DNA of 64,000 nt from Anas platyrhynchos (GCF_047663525.1 NC_092602.1:9421501-9485500); one strand, 5' to 3'; shown: positions 20,157 to 31,560, counted from the stretch's first letter. Translations and numbers: made by a program. Notes: generated from the sequence alone by a model not told the origin.

Positions 20157-21342
20157 ATCACAGAATCACAGAATCATAGAATCACAGAACTGTAGGGGTT
20201 GGAAGGGTCCTCGAAAGATCATTGGGTACAACCCCCCTGCTAAAGCAGGTTCCTCAGAGCAGGCTGCCCAGGTAGGTGTCCAGACAGGCCTTGAATATCT
20301 CCAGAGAAGGAGCCTCCACAATCTCCCTAGGCAGCCTGTTCCAATGCTCCATCACCCTCACCGTGAAGAAGTTCTTTCGCATGTCAGTGCGGAACTTCCC
20401 GTGCTCTAACTTGCAGACATTGCCCCTTGTCCCATCCCCATAAACCTCTGAGAAGAGGTTGGCTACATCCTTCTGTCCCCCACCCCTCAGATATTTATAT
20501 ACACTGAGGAGATCCCCTCTCAGTCTTCTATTCTCCAGGCTGAACAGACACAGGTCTCTCAGCCTTTCTTCATAGGGAAGATGCTCCAGGCCCTGTATCT
20601 TCTTTGTGGCCCTCCGCTGGACTCTTTCCAGGAGATCCCTGTCTTCCTTGTACCGGGGAGCCCAGAACTGGACACAGTACTCCAGGTGAGGCCTGACCGG
20701 GGCAGAGTAGAGGGATCACCTCCCTTCACCTGCTGGCCACGCTCCTTCTAATGCACGCCAGGATCCCATCGGCCCTCTTGGCCACAAGGGCACAGTGCTG
20801 GCTCATGGTCAACCTGTCGTCCACCAGGACCCCCAGGTCCTTCTCCTCAGAGCTCCTCTCCAGCAGGTCGTCCCCCAGCCTGTACTGATACTTCGGGCTG
20901 TTTCTTCCCAGGTGCAGGACTCTACACTTGCTCTTATTAAATCTCATTTCGTTTCTTCCTGCCCATCTCTCCAGCCGGTCCAGGTCTCGCTGAATGGCAG
21001 CACAGCCTTCTGGCGTGTCAGCCACTCCTCCCAGCTTTGTGCCATCGGCGTACTTGCTGAGGGCAGACACTATTCCCTCATCAAGGTCATCGATGAAGAT
21101 GCTGAACAAGACCGGACCCAGCACCGACCCCTGGGGAACACCGCTAGTCAAAGGCCTCCAGCCAGACTCTGCTCCTCCGATCACCACCCTCTGAGCTCAG
21201 TCAGCCAGTTCCCAACCCACCTTGCCGTCCCCTCCTCTATCCCACACTTTCTCAGCTTTGCTATCAGGATGTCATGGGAGACAGTATCAAAAGCCTCGCT
21301 AAAGTCAAGAAAGATGGCATCCACCGCTCTCCCCCCATCTAA
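20157..21342 (-). mobile_element. CR1 LINE, inverted, with reverse transcriptase remnant
   Basis: A ~1.2-kb CR1 on the - strand. An open stretch 20726-21187 encodes part of the reverse transcriptase ([20 protein letters not shown], then [10 protein letters not shown]). The usual YADD/FADD catalytic motif reads YADG, so it is dead. Flanking AAGAT on both sides may be its target duplication. It is nested within the ERV-derived block. Confidence 0.85.
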
Positions 21343-21577
21343 GATGCTTTTCGTTTCTTTGCTTTGTTTCTCACTTCTCTAGCTTGTTAGTAATAGGCAG
21401 TAAATCTTACTATCTCCCTGTGCTGAATCTGTTTTGCCTGTCACAATAATTGTTGAGTGATCTCCCAATCCCTTGAGCCTGTTGCATAGTATTTTTCTTC
21501 CCCTTTCACTTTGAGGAGGGGGAGAGAGAGAGCGGTTCTGATGGAGCTCGGCTGCCCACCCGAGTAAAACCACAGCA
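21343..21577 (+). mobile_element. ERV-derived sequence, 3' part of insertion
   Basis: Continuation of the block at 19502. It ends with GAGGAGGGGGAGAGAG, AGCTCGGCTGCCC and GTAAAACCACA, the terminal motif of the LTR family that appears inverted at 7923, 25533, 30875, 34710, 38506 and 41780. Confidence 0.55.
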
Positions 21578-21815
21578 ACCGCACAGATCACCTGCTCCAG
21601 GGGTAGCAGCAGATATGGTTATGGCTGGTACCAGCAAAAGACCCCTGGCAGTGCCCCTGTCACCGTGATCAATAGCAATATCAACAGACCCTCGGGCATC
21701 CACGATTTTCTGGTTCCAAATCTGACTCCACTGCCACATTAACCATCAATGGGGTCCAAGCTGAGGACGAGGCCGTCTATTACTGTGTGAGCTTTGACAG
21801 CAGTGCTAGCGCTGA
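21578..21815 (+). pseudogene. IGLV pseudogene, 3' part of a split copy
   Basis: V resumes at the end of FR1 (CAGATCACCTGC) and runs to CDR3 ([10 protein letters not shown]). A three-base loss and frame change occur at 'GGCATCCACGATTTT'. The RSS is degenerate: CACAATG, 21-bp spacer, GCAAAAACC. It pairs with 19446-19501. Confidence 0.8.
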
Positions 21816-21900
21816 CACAATGACACAGCAATGGGGAAGTGATGCAAAAACCTCCTGCAATCGGTGACAAAGAGCTCGAGGTTTGAGATGAGAGTGATTT

Positions 21901-22525
21901 CATAGAATCATAGAATATCCCGAGTTGGAAGGGACCCATGAGGATCAAGTCCAACTCCTGGTACCACACAGGTCTACCCAAAAGTTTAGACCATGTGACT
22001 AAGTGCAGAGTCCAATCACTTCTAAAATTCAGACAGGCTTGGTGCAGTGACTACGTCCCTGGGGATCCTGCTGCAGTGTGCAACCACCCTCTCGGTGAAG
22101 AACCTCTTCCTGATGTCCAGCCTAAATGTCCCCTGCCTCAGCTTAACACCCTTACAGCAGGTCCTATCACTGGTGAATACAGAGAATAGGTCACCTGCCT
22201 CTGCACTCCCCCTCAAAGGAAGTTGTAGACTGCGATGAGGTCCCCCCCCAGCCTCCTCTTCTGCAGGCTGAACAGGCCCAGCACCCTCATCCGCTCCTCA
22301 TACGTCTTCCCCTCTAGGCCCTTCACCATCTTCGTTGCCCTCCTCTGGACACTCCCCAACAGTTTCATGTCCTTCTTGTACTGTGGTGCCCAGAACTGCA
22401 CGCAGTACCAGAGGTGAGGCCGCACCAGCGCAGAGTACAGCAGGAGAATCACCTCCCTTGACCGACTGGAGATGCTGTGCTTAATGCATCCCAGGATAGG
22501 GTTGGCCTTCCTGGCTGCCAGGAAG
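21901..22525 (-). mobile_element. CR1 LINE fragment, inverted
   Basis: Same fragment as 8051-8680, here starting CATAGAATCATAGAATATCCC. Confidence 0.85.
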
Positions 22526-22804
22526 GGACACGTAGTGATAGGACAAGGGCTGATGGTGTTAAACTGATAGCAGGCAGATTTAGGGTAGATACCAGGAAGG
22601 AATTGTTCACTCAGTGGCAGTGAGGCTCTGCAACAGGCTGCCCAGAGAAGCTGTGGCTGCCCCATCCCTGAAGAGCCCAAGGCCAGGCTGGATGGGCCTT
22701 TGGGACACCCGGTGTGGTGGGAGGCGGCGTGCCCATAGTAGGGGGCTGGGGAAGGTGGGCGGTAAGGTCCCTTCCCACCCAAACCATGCGGTGATTCTGT
22801 GATT
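22526..22804 (+). mobile_element. CR1 LINE 3' end, forward
   Basis: Same fragment as 8681-8958, ending GATTCTGTGATTT. Confidence 0.85.
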
Positions 22805-23410
22805 TCCCGTTCTTTGACCCATGCCCATTACCTCTCGTGCCAGTGCCTGTTGCCTCCGGGAAGCGCCTGGCTCCATTTCCTTGGTGCCCTGCAGGAGCGG
22901 TCCCTCAGCTAAGACACCTGCTGGCCTCTTGCTCTCGGGGCTGACAAACGCCAGCCGTCCCCGTGCGAGCGGCGCTCTGAGCCCTTCGCCATCCTCGGGG
23001 CTCCTGCTAACGCAGCCGCGGCCGCTGGGGGCCTCCTTAACCCAAGGCACTTTGCTGGCCCCGGTGTGCTGGGGATCCTGCCAGGCCCTGGGGCCTCTTC
23101 TGTTGAGCCGCTGCCACCTGCTCAGCCCCTGTGTGCCTGGGCAGGCACCGGCTGTGTTGGGGACAAGCAGCAGCGGCCACGGATATGTAAAGCTGTGTGA
23201 GGGGAAGATGGGGCAATGGGGTGCTGAGGCCGGAGGTGTCTGCACCTCACAGCGGTGCTGTGGGAGCTGTGAGTGCTGCGTAGTACCCACAGTACCCGTA
23301 GTACCCGTAGTACCCGCCAGCCCCTGTGTCCCTGCTCTCCCTGGCTGCTTGGTTCCGTGAGTGCAGGGCCCCGTCTGAGGCAAGGGGCTGCGTGCGAGCG
23401 CTTTGCGCCT
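22805..23410. repeat. Class 2 V 5'-flank repeat with minisatellite, copy 2
   Basis: Nearly identical to 8959-9580. The GTAGTACCC minisatellite (about 23280-23317) is shorter, roughly four units. Confidence 0.75.
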
Positions 23411-23529
23411 GGGTGCTGCCACGTGTCCCCAGCACGAGGCCGGGGACAACCCCCCTGTGCCTGCGGTGGAGGGGCCGGGCGGGGAGGAGGGGAGCGAGGC
23501 GCGGGACGTGGCCGAGAGCGCGGGGCCGC

Positions 23530-23573
23530 ATTTGCATGGAGGGGCCGTGCTGCGGGCGGGCGGGGGTTTAAGA
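23530..23573 (+). promoter_or_regulatory. V promoter: octamer and TATA-like box
   Basis: ATTTGCAT at 23530-23537 and TTTAAGA at 23567-23573. Confidence 0.9.
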
Positions 23574-23636
23574 GGGAGTCGGGGTCCGCGGCACAGCCCC
23601 GTCGGCGTGGGGACGCACAGCTGGTGGGATCTCGCC

Positions 23637-24112
23637 ATGGCCTGGGCCCCTCTCCTCCTCGCGGTGCTCGCCCACACCTCAGGTGCCCTGGACACACTCG
23701 CTGCGCCCGGCTGGGCCCTTTGGGCTGCTGCACGCTGAGGGCTGTGCGTGTGGGGCACTCGCTGACCCTGTTTTCTCCCCTCTCTCCTCTCCCTCTCCAG
23801 GTTCCCTGGTCCAGGCAGGAACTACTCAGCCAGCCTCGAAGACGGTAAACCCAGGAGACAACGTGGACATCACCTGCTCCGGGGGTAGCGCTGATAGTAA
23901 TGGCAAATATTGGTATGGGTGGTACCAGCAGAAGACCCCTGGCACTGGCCCTGTCACCGTGATCTATAGCAACGACAAGAGACCCTCGGGCATCCCTTCT
24001 CGATTCTCTGCGTCCACATCTGGCTCCACAAACACGTTAACCATCACTGGGGTCCAAGCTGAGGATGAGGCCGTCTATTACTGTGGTGGCTACGGTGGTG
24101 GTCTTAAATTGA
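23637..24112 (+). CDS. IGLV: IGLV gene 6, apparently functional
   Basis: Leader exon 23637-23682, V exon 23801-24112. The mature N terminus is [24 protein letters not shown]1 is long ([14 protein letters not shown]), CDR2 SNDKRPS, CDR3 [11 protein letters not shown]3 is [16 protein letters not shown]. Conserved residues, promoter and RSS are intact. The CDR3 end (..LKL before the heptamer) defines a V subgroup with genes 7, 8, 10, 11 and 12. Confidence 0.88.
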
Positions 24113-24151
24113 CACAGTGACACAGCGCAATGGGGAAATGATACAAAAACC
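24113..24151 (+). other. V 23-spacer RSS
   Basis: CACAGTG, 23-bp spacer, ACAAAAACC. Confidence 0.93.
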
Positions 24152-24489
24152 TCCTGCCATAGCAGGAGCAGGTGGCTCCCTGCTGTCCCCTCAGATGGCA
24201 CAGGTCCGTGACTCAACAATGCCCTTGGGGCCCAGTACTGCAAGTGCCTGTGCATGGTCTTTCTGCTCTGCCCTCCTGCAGAACCCCAGGGCTGTACCCA
24301 TTCCTCAGGGAAGATATGGCTGCAACAGCCCTGTCTCTGCCCCAAACTCTGTACAGGTTCCTCTGTGCTCCCAGGCTGCTCCCGGAGCCCTGATAGCTGC
24401 CTCCCTGCCCAGATACAGACACTGCCCTGGGGCATCACTGCAGGGACTTAGCCTGCAGAAAGCAGCAGGAGACCACAATGTGTGGATCG

Positions 24490-24699
24490 CTAAATATTGG
24501 TATGGCTGGTACCAGCAGAAGACCCCTGGCACTGGCCCTGTCACCGTGATCTATAGTAACGACAAGAGACCCTCGGGCATCCCTTCATGATTCTCTGGTT
24601 CCTTGTCTGGCTCCACGAACACGTTAACCATCACTGGTATCCAAGCCAAAGACAAGGCCGTCTATTTCTGTGGTGCCTGGGATGGCAGTACTGAATTTT
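24490..24699 (+). pseudogene. IGLV pseudogene, truncated at CDR1, RSS intact
   Basis: V 3'-flank (GTGTGGATCGCTAAA) is fused to TATTGGTATGGCTGGTACC of a long-CDR1 V, sharing a few A/T bases at the joint. TGA replaces CGA at PSRF. The CDR3 is [10 protein letters not shown] consensus 23-RSS (24700-24738) follows. The same joint is seen at 37465. Confidence 0.82.
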
Positions 24700-24935
24700 C
24701 ACAGTGACACAGAGCAATGGGGAAGTGATACAAAAACCTTCTGCCATCACAGGAGCAGCTGTCTCCCTGCTGTCCCCTCAGATGGTGGCGCAGGTCTCTG
24801 ACTCAGCACTTCCCTTGGGGCCCAATGCTGCAGGTGGCCGTTCCTGCTGTCCCTGCTCTACCCTCCAAAAGAGTCCCAAGGCTGTGCCTGTGCCTCAGGG
24901 ACGGGATGGCCCCAGCACACCCATCCCTTACCCAT

Positions 24936-25160
24936 GTTGCAGGACCCAGCTACTGGGAGGAGCAACAGCTACAGGTGGTACCAGCAGAAGATACCGGCAC
25001 TGGCCCTGTCACCGTGATCTATAGCAACACCAACAGTCCCTCGGGAATGCCTTCACGATTCTCTGGTTCCACATCTGGCACTACGAACATGTTAACCATC
25101 ACTGGGTCCAAGCCGAGGACCAGGCCATCTATTTCTGTGGTGCCTGGGATGGCAGCGCTG
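24936..25160 (+). pseudogene. IGLV pseudogene, truncated at CDR1
   Basis: Member of the recurring truncated unit (see 7340). Bases are lost in FR2 ('AAGATACCGGC') and in 'ACTGGGTCC'. No RSS. It is followed by the ~370-base block that ends at the LTR. Confidence 0.8.
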
Positions 25161-25532
25161 GGCACGGCGAGTCCCAGCAATGGGGAAGTGAGAGGCCAAG
25201 CTGCTGTGGTACCAGGGCCCCTCGGGTGCCTGCTGCTGCAGCTTGGGCCTGGTCTAGGGCCAGGAAATGCCCCTGTGAGCTGGGCCTGCTGTGTGGCATG
25301 TGCCCCGTTCCTGCACAAGCCCTCTGTGCTGCCTGCAGGAGCCAGGGCAGAGGAGCAGCAGAGTAAGGGGGAAGCGCAGGTGCTGGGGCTGGGGAAAGCC
25401 CCAGACGGCTGGGGCTGGCGCTGAGCTGGAAATCGTCTCCTCCCACCCTGCTCCACGCTGGGCCGGCTGCTGCCGCCTGCCCAGGGCCTGTCCCGTCTTG
25501 GTGTGAAGGCCTCCAAGATGGAGGCTCGGCAC

Positions 25533-26126
25533 TGTGGTGGTTTTACTCGAGCGGGCAGCCGAGCCCCAGCACAACCGCTGTCTCAGCCCCCCGCCCCTTC
25601 AAAGAGGAAGGGGGAGAAAATACAAGACAAGGAGTTTGAGGTTGAAGTGAGAATTGTTTAATTAAAGAGAAAGCGAATGTGGAGTAAAAGAAACAAAAGA
25701 ATCAACAAGGCCATGCAGAAGCACATGGTGAAAGGAAAAATATTACCACCTACTTCCCCTCAACAAGCAATGTTCGGCCACATCCTGGGAAGCAGGGCCT
25801 CAAAACGCGTAGCGGTTGTTCAGGAGGACAGCCCCCTCCCCGCCAGAGCCCCCTGTTTATTGCTGAGTGAGACATCAGGAGCTATGGGACATCCCTTTGT
25901 TGGGTTAGGTCAGCTGCCCTGGCGATGTCCCCTCCCCATCCCTTGCCCACCCCAAGCCTGCTGGCTCTAGGGGGCTTGGAGGGAGTCCTGATGCTGTGCC
26001 AGCACTACGCAGCAAGAGGCACCACACTGGAGTGATACCAGTGCCGTTTCCACTACAAGTGCAGAGCACAGCACTGTGTGGGTTGCTGCAGGGAAAGGTG
26101 ACTCCAGCCCAGACAGACCCAACACA
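25533..26126 (-). mobile_element. ERV LTR, full length
   Basis: A 594-base element with TG...CA ends (TGTGGTGG to CCAACACA in + orientation). The sense orientation appears to be minus, judged by similarity to avian ERVL-type LTRs as remembered. It has no internal region. Two near-identical copies lie at 30875 and 38506 in the same cassette position, so they were copied by segmental duplication and not by separate insertions. Confidence 0.6.
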
Positions 26127-26220
26127 GGCGGCTCTCCGGGACAGGCATTGCATGCGTTTCACGAGCCTCACTGCAAAAAGGCTTTTTGCTCCACTGAACA
26201 GATTTTGACCAAAACGATCG

Positions 26221-26646
26221 GCAGGCTGGAGCACATCTCCTGCAAAGATAGGCTGAGGGAGCTGGGCTTGTTTAGCTTGGAGAAGAGAAAGCTCTGAGGA
26301 GGCCTTGTTGCAGCCTTTCAGCATTTGGGAACGACTTATAGGAAACAAGGAGACAGATATTTTAGAGGGGCACATAGTGATAGGACAAGTGGTGATGGTG
26401 TTAAACTGATAGCAGGCAGATTTAGGTTAGATACCAGGAAGGAATTGTTCACTCAGTGGTGGTGAGGCTCTGCAACAGGCTGCCCAGAGAAGCTGTGGCT
26501 GCCCCATCCCTGAAGAGCCCAAGGCCAGGCTGGACGGGCCTTTGGGACTCCTGGTGTGGTGGGAGGTGGCGTGCCCATGGCAGGGGGTTGGGGAAGGTGG
26601 GCGGTAAGGTCCCTTCCCACCCAAACCATGCGGTGATTCTGTGATT
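26221..26646 (+). mobile_element. CR1 LINE 3' end, forward
   Basis: About 430 bases of CR1 3' end: GCTGGAGCACATCTCCTGC, then GAGAAGAGAAAGCTCTGAGG, to GATTCTGTGATT. Confidence 0.85.
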
Positions 26647-27262
26647 CCCCGTTTGCCAGCCTGTGCCCGTTTCCTCTCGTGCCAGTGCCTGTTGCCTCCG
26701 GGAAGCGCCTGGCTCCATTTCCTTGGTGCCCCTGCAGGAGCGGTCCCTCAGCTAAGACACCTGCTGGCCTCTTGCTCTCGGGGCTGACAAACACCAGCCG
26801 TCCCCGTGGGAGTGGCGCTCTGAGCCCTTCGCCATCCTCGGGGCTCCTGCTAACGCAGCCACGGCCGCTGGGGGCCTCCTTAACCCAAGGCACTTTGCTG
26901 GCCCCGGTGTGCTGGGGGTCCTGCCAGGCCCTGGGGCCTCTTCTGTTGAGCCGCTGCCACCTGCTCAGCCCCTGTGTGCCTGGGCAGGCACCGGCTGTGT
27001 TGGGGACAAGCAGCAGCGGCCACGGACATGTAAAGCTGTGTGAGGGGAAGATGGGGCAATGGGGTGCTGAGGCCGGAGGGGTCTGCACCTCACAGCGGTG
27101 CTGTGGGAGCTGTGAGCGCTGCGTAGTACCCATAGTACCCGTAGTACCCGTAGTACCCGTAGTACCCGCCAGCCCCTGTGTCCCTGCTCTCCCTGGCTGC
27201 TTGGTTCCGTGAGTGCAGAGCCCCGTCTGAGGCAAGGGGCTGCGTGCGAGCGCTTTGTGCCT
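26647..27262. repeat. Class 2 V 5'-flank repeat with minisatellite, copy 3
   Basis: As 8959-9580, with a five-unit GTAGTACCC minisatellite at about 27122-27169. Confidence 0.75.
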
Positions 27263-27381
27263 GGGTGCTGCGACGTGTCCCCAGCACGAGGCCGGGGACA
27301 ACCCCCCTGTGCCTGCGGTGGAGGGGCCGGGCGGGGAGGAGGGGAGCGAGGCGCGGGACGTGGCCGAGAGCGCGGGGCCGC

Positions 27382-27425
27382 ATTTGCATGGAGGGGCCGT
27401 GCTGCGGCCGGGCGGGGGTTTAAGA
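27382..27425 (+). promoter_or_regulatory. V promoter: octamer and TATA-like box
   Basis: ATTTGCAT at 27382-27389 and TTTAAGA at 27419-27425. Confidence 0.9.
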
Positions 27426-27488
27426 GGGAGTTGAGGTCCGTGGCACAGCCCCGTCGGCGTAGGGACGCGCAGCTGGTGGGATCTCGCC

Positions 27489-27988
27489 ATGGCCTGGGCC
27501 CCTCTCCTCCTCGCGGTGCTCGCCCACACCTCAGGTGCCCTGGACACACTCGCTGCACCCGGCCGGGCCCTTTGGGCATCGGGGCCCTGATCTTGTCCCG
27601 CTGCTGTGCGCTCAGGGGTGTGCGTGGGGGGCACTTTCTGACCCCGTTTTCTCCCCTCTCTTCTCTCCCTCTCCAGGTTCCCTGGTCCAGGCAGCAATTT
27701 CTCAGCCAGCCTCAAAGTCGGTGAATCCGGGAGGCAATGTGGAGATCACCTGCTCTGGGGGTAGCGCTGATAGTAATGGCAAATATTGGTATGGCTGGTA
27801 CCAGCAGAAGACCCCTGGCACTGCCCCTGTCACCGTGATCTATAGCAACGACAAGAGACCCTCGGGCATCCCTTCAAGATTCTCTGGTTCCTTGTCTGGC
27901 TCCACAAACACATTAAGCATCACTGGGGTCCAAGCCGAGGACGAGGCCGTCTATTACTGTGCTAGCTGGGATGGCAGTACTAAATTGT
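27489..27988 (+). CDS. IGLV: IGLV gene 7, apparently functional
   Basis: Leader exon 27489-27534, V exon 27677-27988. The N terminus is [24 protein letters not shown]1 [17 protein letters not shown]2 SNDKRPS, CDR3 [11 protein letters not shown]3 is [16 protein letters not shown], with Ser in place of the usual Thr. Cysteines, Trp35, promoter and RSS are intact. CDR1 and CDR2 are identical to genes 6 and 10 while FR3 is not. Confidence 0.88.
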
Positions 27989-28027
27989 CACAGTGACACA
28001 GCGCAATGGGGAAGTGATACAAAAACC
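27989..28027 (+). other. V 23-spacer RSS
   Basis: CACAGTG, 23-bp spacer, ACAAAAACC. Confidence 0.93.
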
Positions 28028-28405
28028 TCCTGCCATCACAGGAGCAGCTGGCTCCCTGCCGTCCCCTCAGATGGCGGCGCAGGTCCCCATCTCATTGCTG
28101 CCCTTGCAGCTCTGTGCTGCAAGTGGTTATGCCTGGTCTCTCTGCTCTGCCCTCCTGCAGAACCCCAAGGTTGCACCCATACCTCAGGGATGGGATGGCA
28201 CCAGCAGACCCATCCCTGCCCCAAACTGCAGGGCCCAGGTACCCCGGTGCTCCCGGGCTGCCCCCGGGGCCCTGATAGCTACCTCCCTGCCCCGCTACAG
28301 CCACTGCCCTGGGGCATCACTGCAGGGACTCAGCCCACAGAAAGCACCAAGAGACCACAGTGTGTGGATGACTAAAGAGCCAGGTCAAAGCTTCACCTTC
28401 AGAAC

Positions 28406-29320
28406 ATGAGAGGAGATGCTTTGCCTGGATGTTGTACGAGGTTGCATGGGCAGCTCAAGGTTGGCCGTTTTGTGCTCCATCATGCCCCACAAGGTTAGAC
28501 CCCTGAGCTGCTGCAGCACTGGCTGTGTTTGCCCAGTGCCACAGCTTTGGGCTCATGCTGGGTCTGTGCAGGATCTCCAGCGGGCCCCTGGGGGACCTGG
28601 GCAGCCCCTGGCCCTGGTCCCTGCCCCAGCCATGTCCCCAGGGCCAAAAGGACTGCCCAGGACCCTGCTCCTGTCCTCATCCTGCTCCCTAACCCCAGCA
28701 CCGGGGCTATCTCTGGGTCTGAGGCTGAGGGCTCCTGCACATCACCGGTTCCTGAATGTCCTGTGTAGGGACATTTGCTGCATTCCTGTGAGCATGCTGG
28801 GGCACAGGGATAAGGGATCTGTGGGGGAAGTTAGAGGGGCATGGGTGCAGTCCTGTCCCCAGCCCTGTTCCCAGGACCTTGGTACACTGTGGGAGGGATG
28901 GGCAGAGCAGCACCGAGCACCCTGCAGCCCTGGGGGAGATCTGCATTTGCTAACAGCCCCACTCCCTGCCCCACGTGCTGCTGCCCTTGCCTTCTGCATG
29001 TCAAGCTGCCTGGGGCTCTGGGGTGGCAGATAACAACCAGATGAGGAGCTAGGAAGCAAGCAAGCAGGGGCTCTGCTGCGGCCCTTTCCCAGCCCCCTGG
29101 GACAGGCTTTCCCCATGGCAGAGCCAAGTTTGGTGCCATCAGACCCTGTGGATGCTCCCCTTGGCAGTTCTCTGGCAAGGATTAGTCCTTCCAGCCCAGC
29201 ACGGGCACCATCTCCTCGCCGTGTGGTCCCCTTAGCCCCTCCAATCCAGCTCTCCCCGGCTGTTTGGCCTCGTAGCCACAGGAGCTGGGGCGGAGGCTCC
29301 GTGTGCTCCACTTCTGGGCC
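28406..29320. repeat. Class 1 V 5'-flank repeat, copy 5
   Basis: Full-length copy of the 2635-3538 flank with a slightly diverged start (ACATGAGAGGAGATGC). Confidence 0.7.
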
Positions 29321-29440
29321 TGGGTGCTGCCACGTGTCCCCAGCACGAGGCCGGGGACAACCCCCCTGTTCCTGCGGTGGAGGGGCCGGGCGGGGAGGAG
29401 GGGAGCGAGGCGCGGGACGTGGCCGAGAGCACGGGGCCGC

Positions 29441-29484
29441 ATTTGCATGGAGGGGCCGTGCTGTGGCCGGGCAGGGGTTTAAGA
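29441..29484 (+). promoter_or_regulatory. V promoter: octamer and TATA-like box
   Basis: ATTTGCAT at 29441-29448 and TTTAAGA at 29478-29484. The GC-rich spacer carries two changes (CTGTGGCCGGGCAGG). Confidence 0.9.
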
Positions 29485-29547
29485 GGGAGTCGGGGTCCGC
29501 GGCACAGCCCCGTCGGCGTGGGGACGCGCAGCTGGTGGGATCTCGCC

Positions 29548-30039
29548 ATGGCCTGGGCCCCTCTCCTCCTCGCGGTGCTCGCCCACACCTCAGGTGCCCT
29601 GGACACACTCGCTGTGCCCAGCCTGGCCCTTTGGGCGACCGGGCCCTGGCCTCGTCCCGCTGCTGCGTGCTGAGGGCTGTGCATGTGGGGCACTCACTGA
29701 GCCTCATTTTCTCCCCTCTCTCCTCTCCCTCTCCAGGTTCCCTGGTCCAGGCAGCGCTGACTCAGCCGGCCTCGAAGTCGGTGAACCCAGGCGACACCGT
29801 GCAGATCACCTGCTCTGGGGGAAGTAGCAGCTACTACGGCTGGTTCCAGCAGAAGACCCCTGGCACTGCCCCTGTCACCGTGATCTATGACAATACCAAG
29901 AGACCCTCGGGCATCCCTTCACGATTCTCTGCTTCAACATCTGGCTCCGTGTCCACGTTAACCATCACAGGGGTCCAAGCCGAGGATGAGGCCGTCTATT
30001 ACTGTGCGAGCAGCTACACTAGTGATGGTTTTAAATTGA
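29548..30039 (+). CDS. IGLV: IGLV gene 8, apparently functional
   Basis: Leader exon 29548-29593, V exon 29737-30039. FR1 is [19 protein letters not shown]1 [12 protein letters not shown]2 DNTKRPS, CDR3 [13 protein letters not shown]3 is [16 protein letters not shown]. All conserved residues are present. The heptamer has one change (CACCGTG), at its fourth base, outside the critical CAC, so recombination may be weaker but not abolished (from general RSS knowledge). Confidence 0.85.
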
Positions 30040-30078
30040 CACCGTGACATAGTGCAATGGGGAAGTGATACAAAAACC
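30040..30078 (+). other. V 23-spacer RSS, variant heptamer
   Basis: CACCGTG, 23-bp spacer, ACAAAAACC. It is the only complete V here with a non-consensus heptamer. Confidence 0.88.
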
Positions 30079-30279
30079 TCCTGCCATCACAGGAGCAGCT
30101 GGCTCCCTGCTGCCCTCTTGGAGGGTGGCACAAGTCCCCATCTCAGCATTTCCCTTGGGGCCCAAACCTGAAGGTGGCCGTGCCTGCTGTCCCTGCTCTA
30201 CCCTCCAAAAGAGCCCCAGGGTTGTGCCCATCCCTCAGGGACGGGATGGCCCCAGCAGACCCATCCCTGCCCCATGCTG

Positions 30280-30505
30280 CAGGACCCAGCTGTTGCGAGT
30301 AGCCTCAGCTATGGCTGGTACCAGCACAAGACCTCTGGCACAGTCCCTATCTCCATGATCTATACCAACACCAACAGTCCCTCGGGAATGCCTTCACGAT
30401 TCTCTGGTTCCACATCTGGCACTACGAACACATTAACCATCACTGGGGTCCAAGCCGAGGACCAGGCCATCTATTTCTGTGGTGCCTGGGATGGCAGCGC
30501 TGGGC
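30280..30505 (+). pseudogene. IGLV pseudogene, truncated at CDR1
   Basis: Member of the recurring truncated unit. FR2 reads [18 protein letters not shown]3 keeps frame here (ACTGGGGTCC intact), CDR3 [10 protein letters not shown]. No FR1, leader or RSS. Confidence 0.82.
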
Positions 30506-30874
30506 ACGGCGAGTCCCAGCAATGGGGAAGTGAGAGGCCAAGCTGCTGTGGTACCAGGGCCCCTCGGGTGCCTGCTGCTGCAGCTTGGGCCTGGTCTAGG
30601 GCCAGGAAATGCCCCTGTGAGCTGGGCCTGCTGTGTGGCATGTGCCCCGTTCCTGCACAAGCCCTCTGTGCTGCCTGCAGGAGCCAGGGCAGAGGAGCAG
30701 CAGAGTAAGGGGGAAGCGCAGGTGCTGGGGCTGGGGAAAGCCCCAGACGGCTGGGGCTGGCGCTGAGCTGGAAATCGTCTCCTCCCACCCTGCTCCACGC
30801 TGGGCCGGCTGCTGCCGCCTGCCCAGGGCCTGTCCCGTCTTGGTGTGAAGGCCTCCAAGATGGAGGCTCGGCAC

Positions 30875-31468
30875 TGTGGTGGTTTTACTCGAGCGGGCAG
30901 CCGAGCCCCAGCACAACCGCTGTCTCAGCCCCCCGCCCCTTCAAAGAGGAAGGGGGAGAAAATACAAGACAAGGAGTTTGAGGTTGAAATGAGAATTGTT
31001 TAATTAAAGAGAAAGCGAATGTGGAGTAAAAGAAACAAAAGAATCAACAAGGCCGCGCGGAAGCACAGAGAGAAAGGAAAAATATTATCCCCTACTTCCC
31101 CTCAACAAGCAATGTTCAGCCACATCCTGGGAAGCAGGGCCTCAAAACGCGTAGCGGTTGTTCAGGAGGACAGCCCCCTCCCCGCCAGAGCCCCCTGTTT
31201 ATTGCTGAGTGAGACATCAGGAGCTATGGGACATCCCTTTGTTGGGTTAGGTCAGCTGCCCTGGCGATGTCCCCTCCCCATCCCTTGACGACCCCAAGCC
31301 TGCTGGCTCTAGGGGGCTTGGAGGGAGTCCTGATGCTGTGCCAGCACTACGCAGCAAGAGGCACCACACTGGAGTGATACCAGTGCCGTTTCCACTACGA
31401 GTGCAGAGCACAGCACTGTGTGGGTTGCTGCAGGGAAAGGTGACTCCAGCCCAGACAGACCCAACACA
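30875..31468 (-). mobile_element. ERV LTR, full length
   Basis: Second copy of the LTR at 25533, 594 bases, same TG...CA ends and same flanks. Confidence 0.6.
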
Positions 31469-31560
31469 GGCGGCTCTCCGGGACAGGCGTTGCATGCGTT
31501 TCACGGGCCTCGCTGCAAAAAGGCTTTTTGCTCCACTGAACAGATTTTGACCAAAACGAT

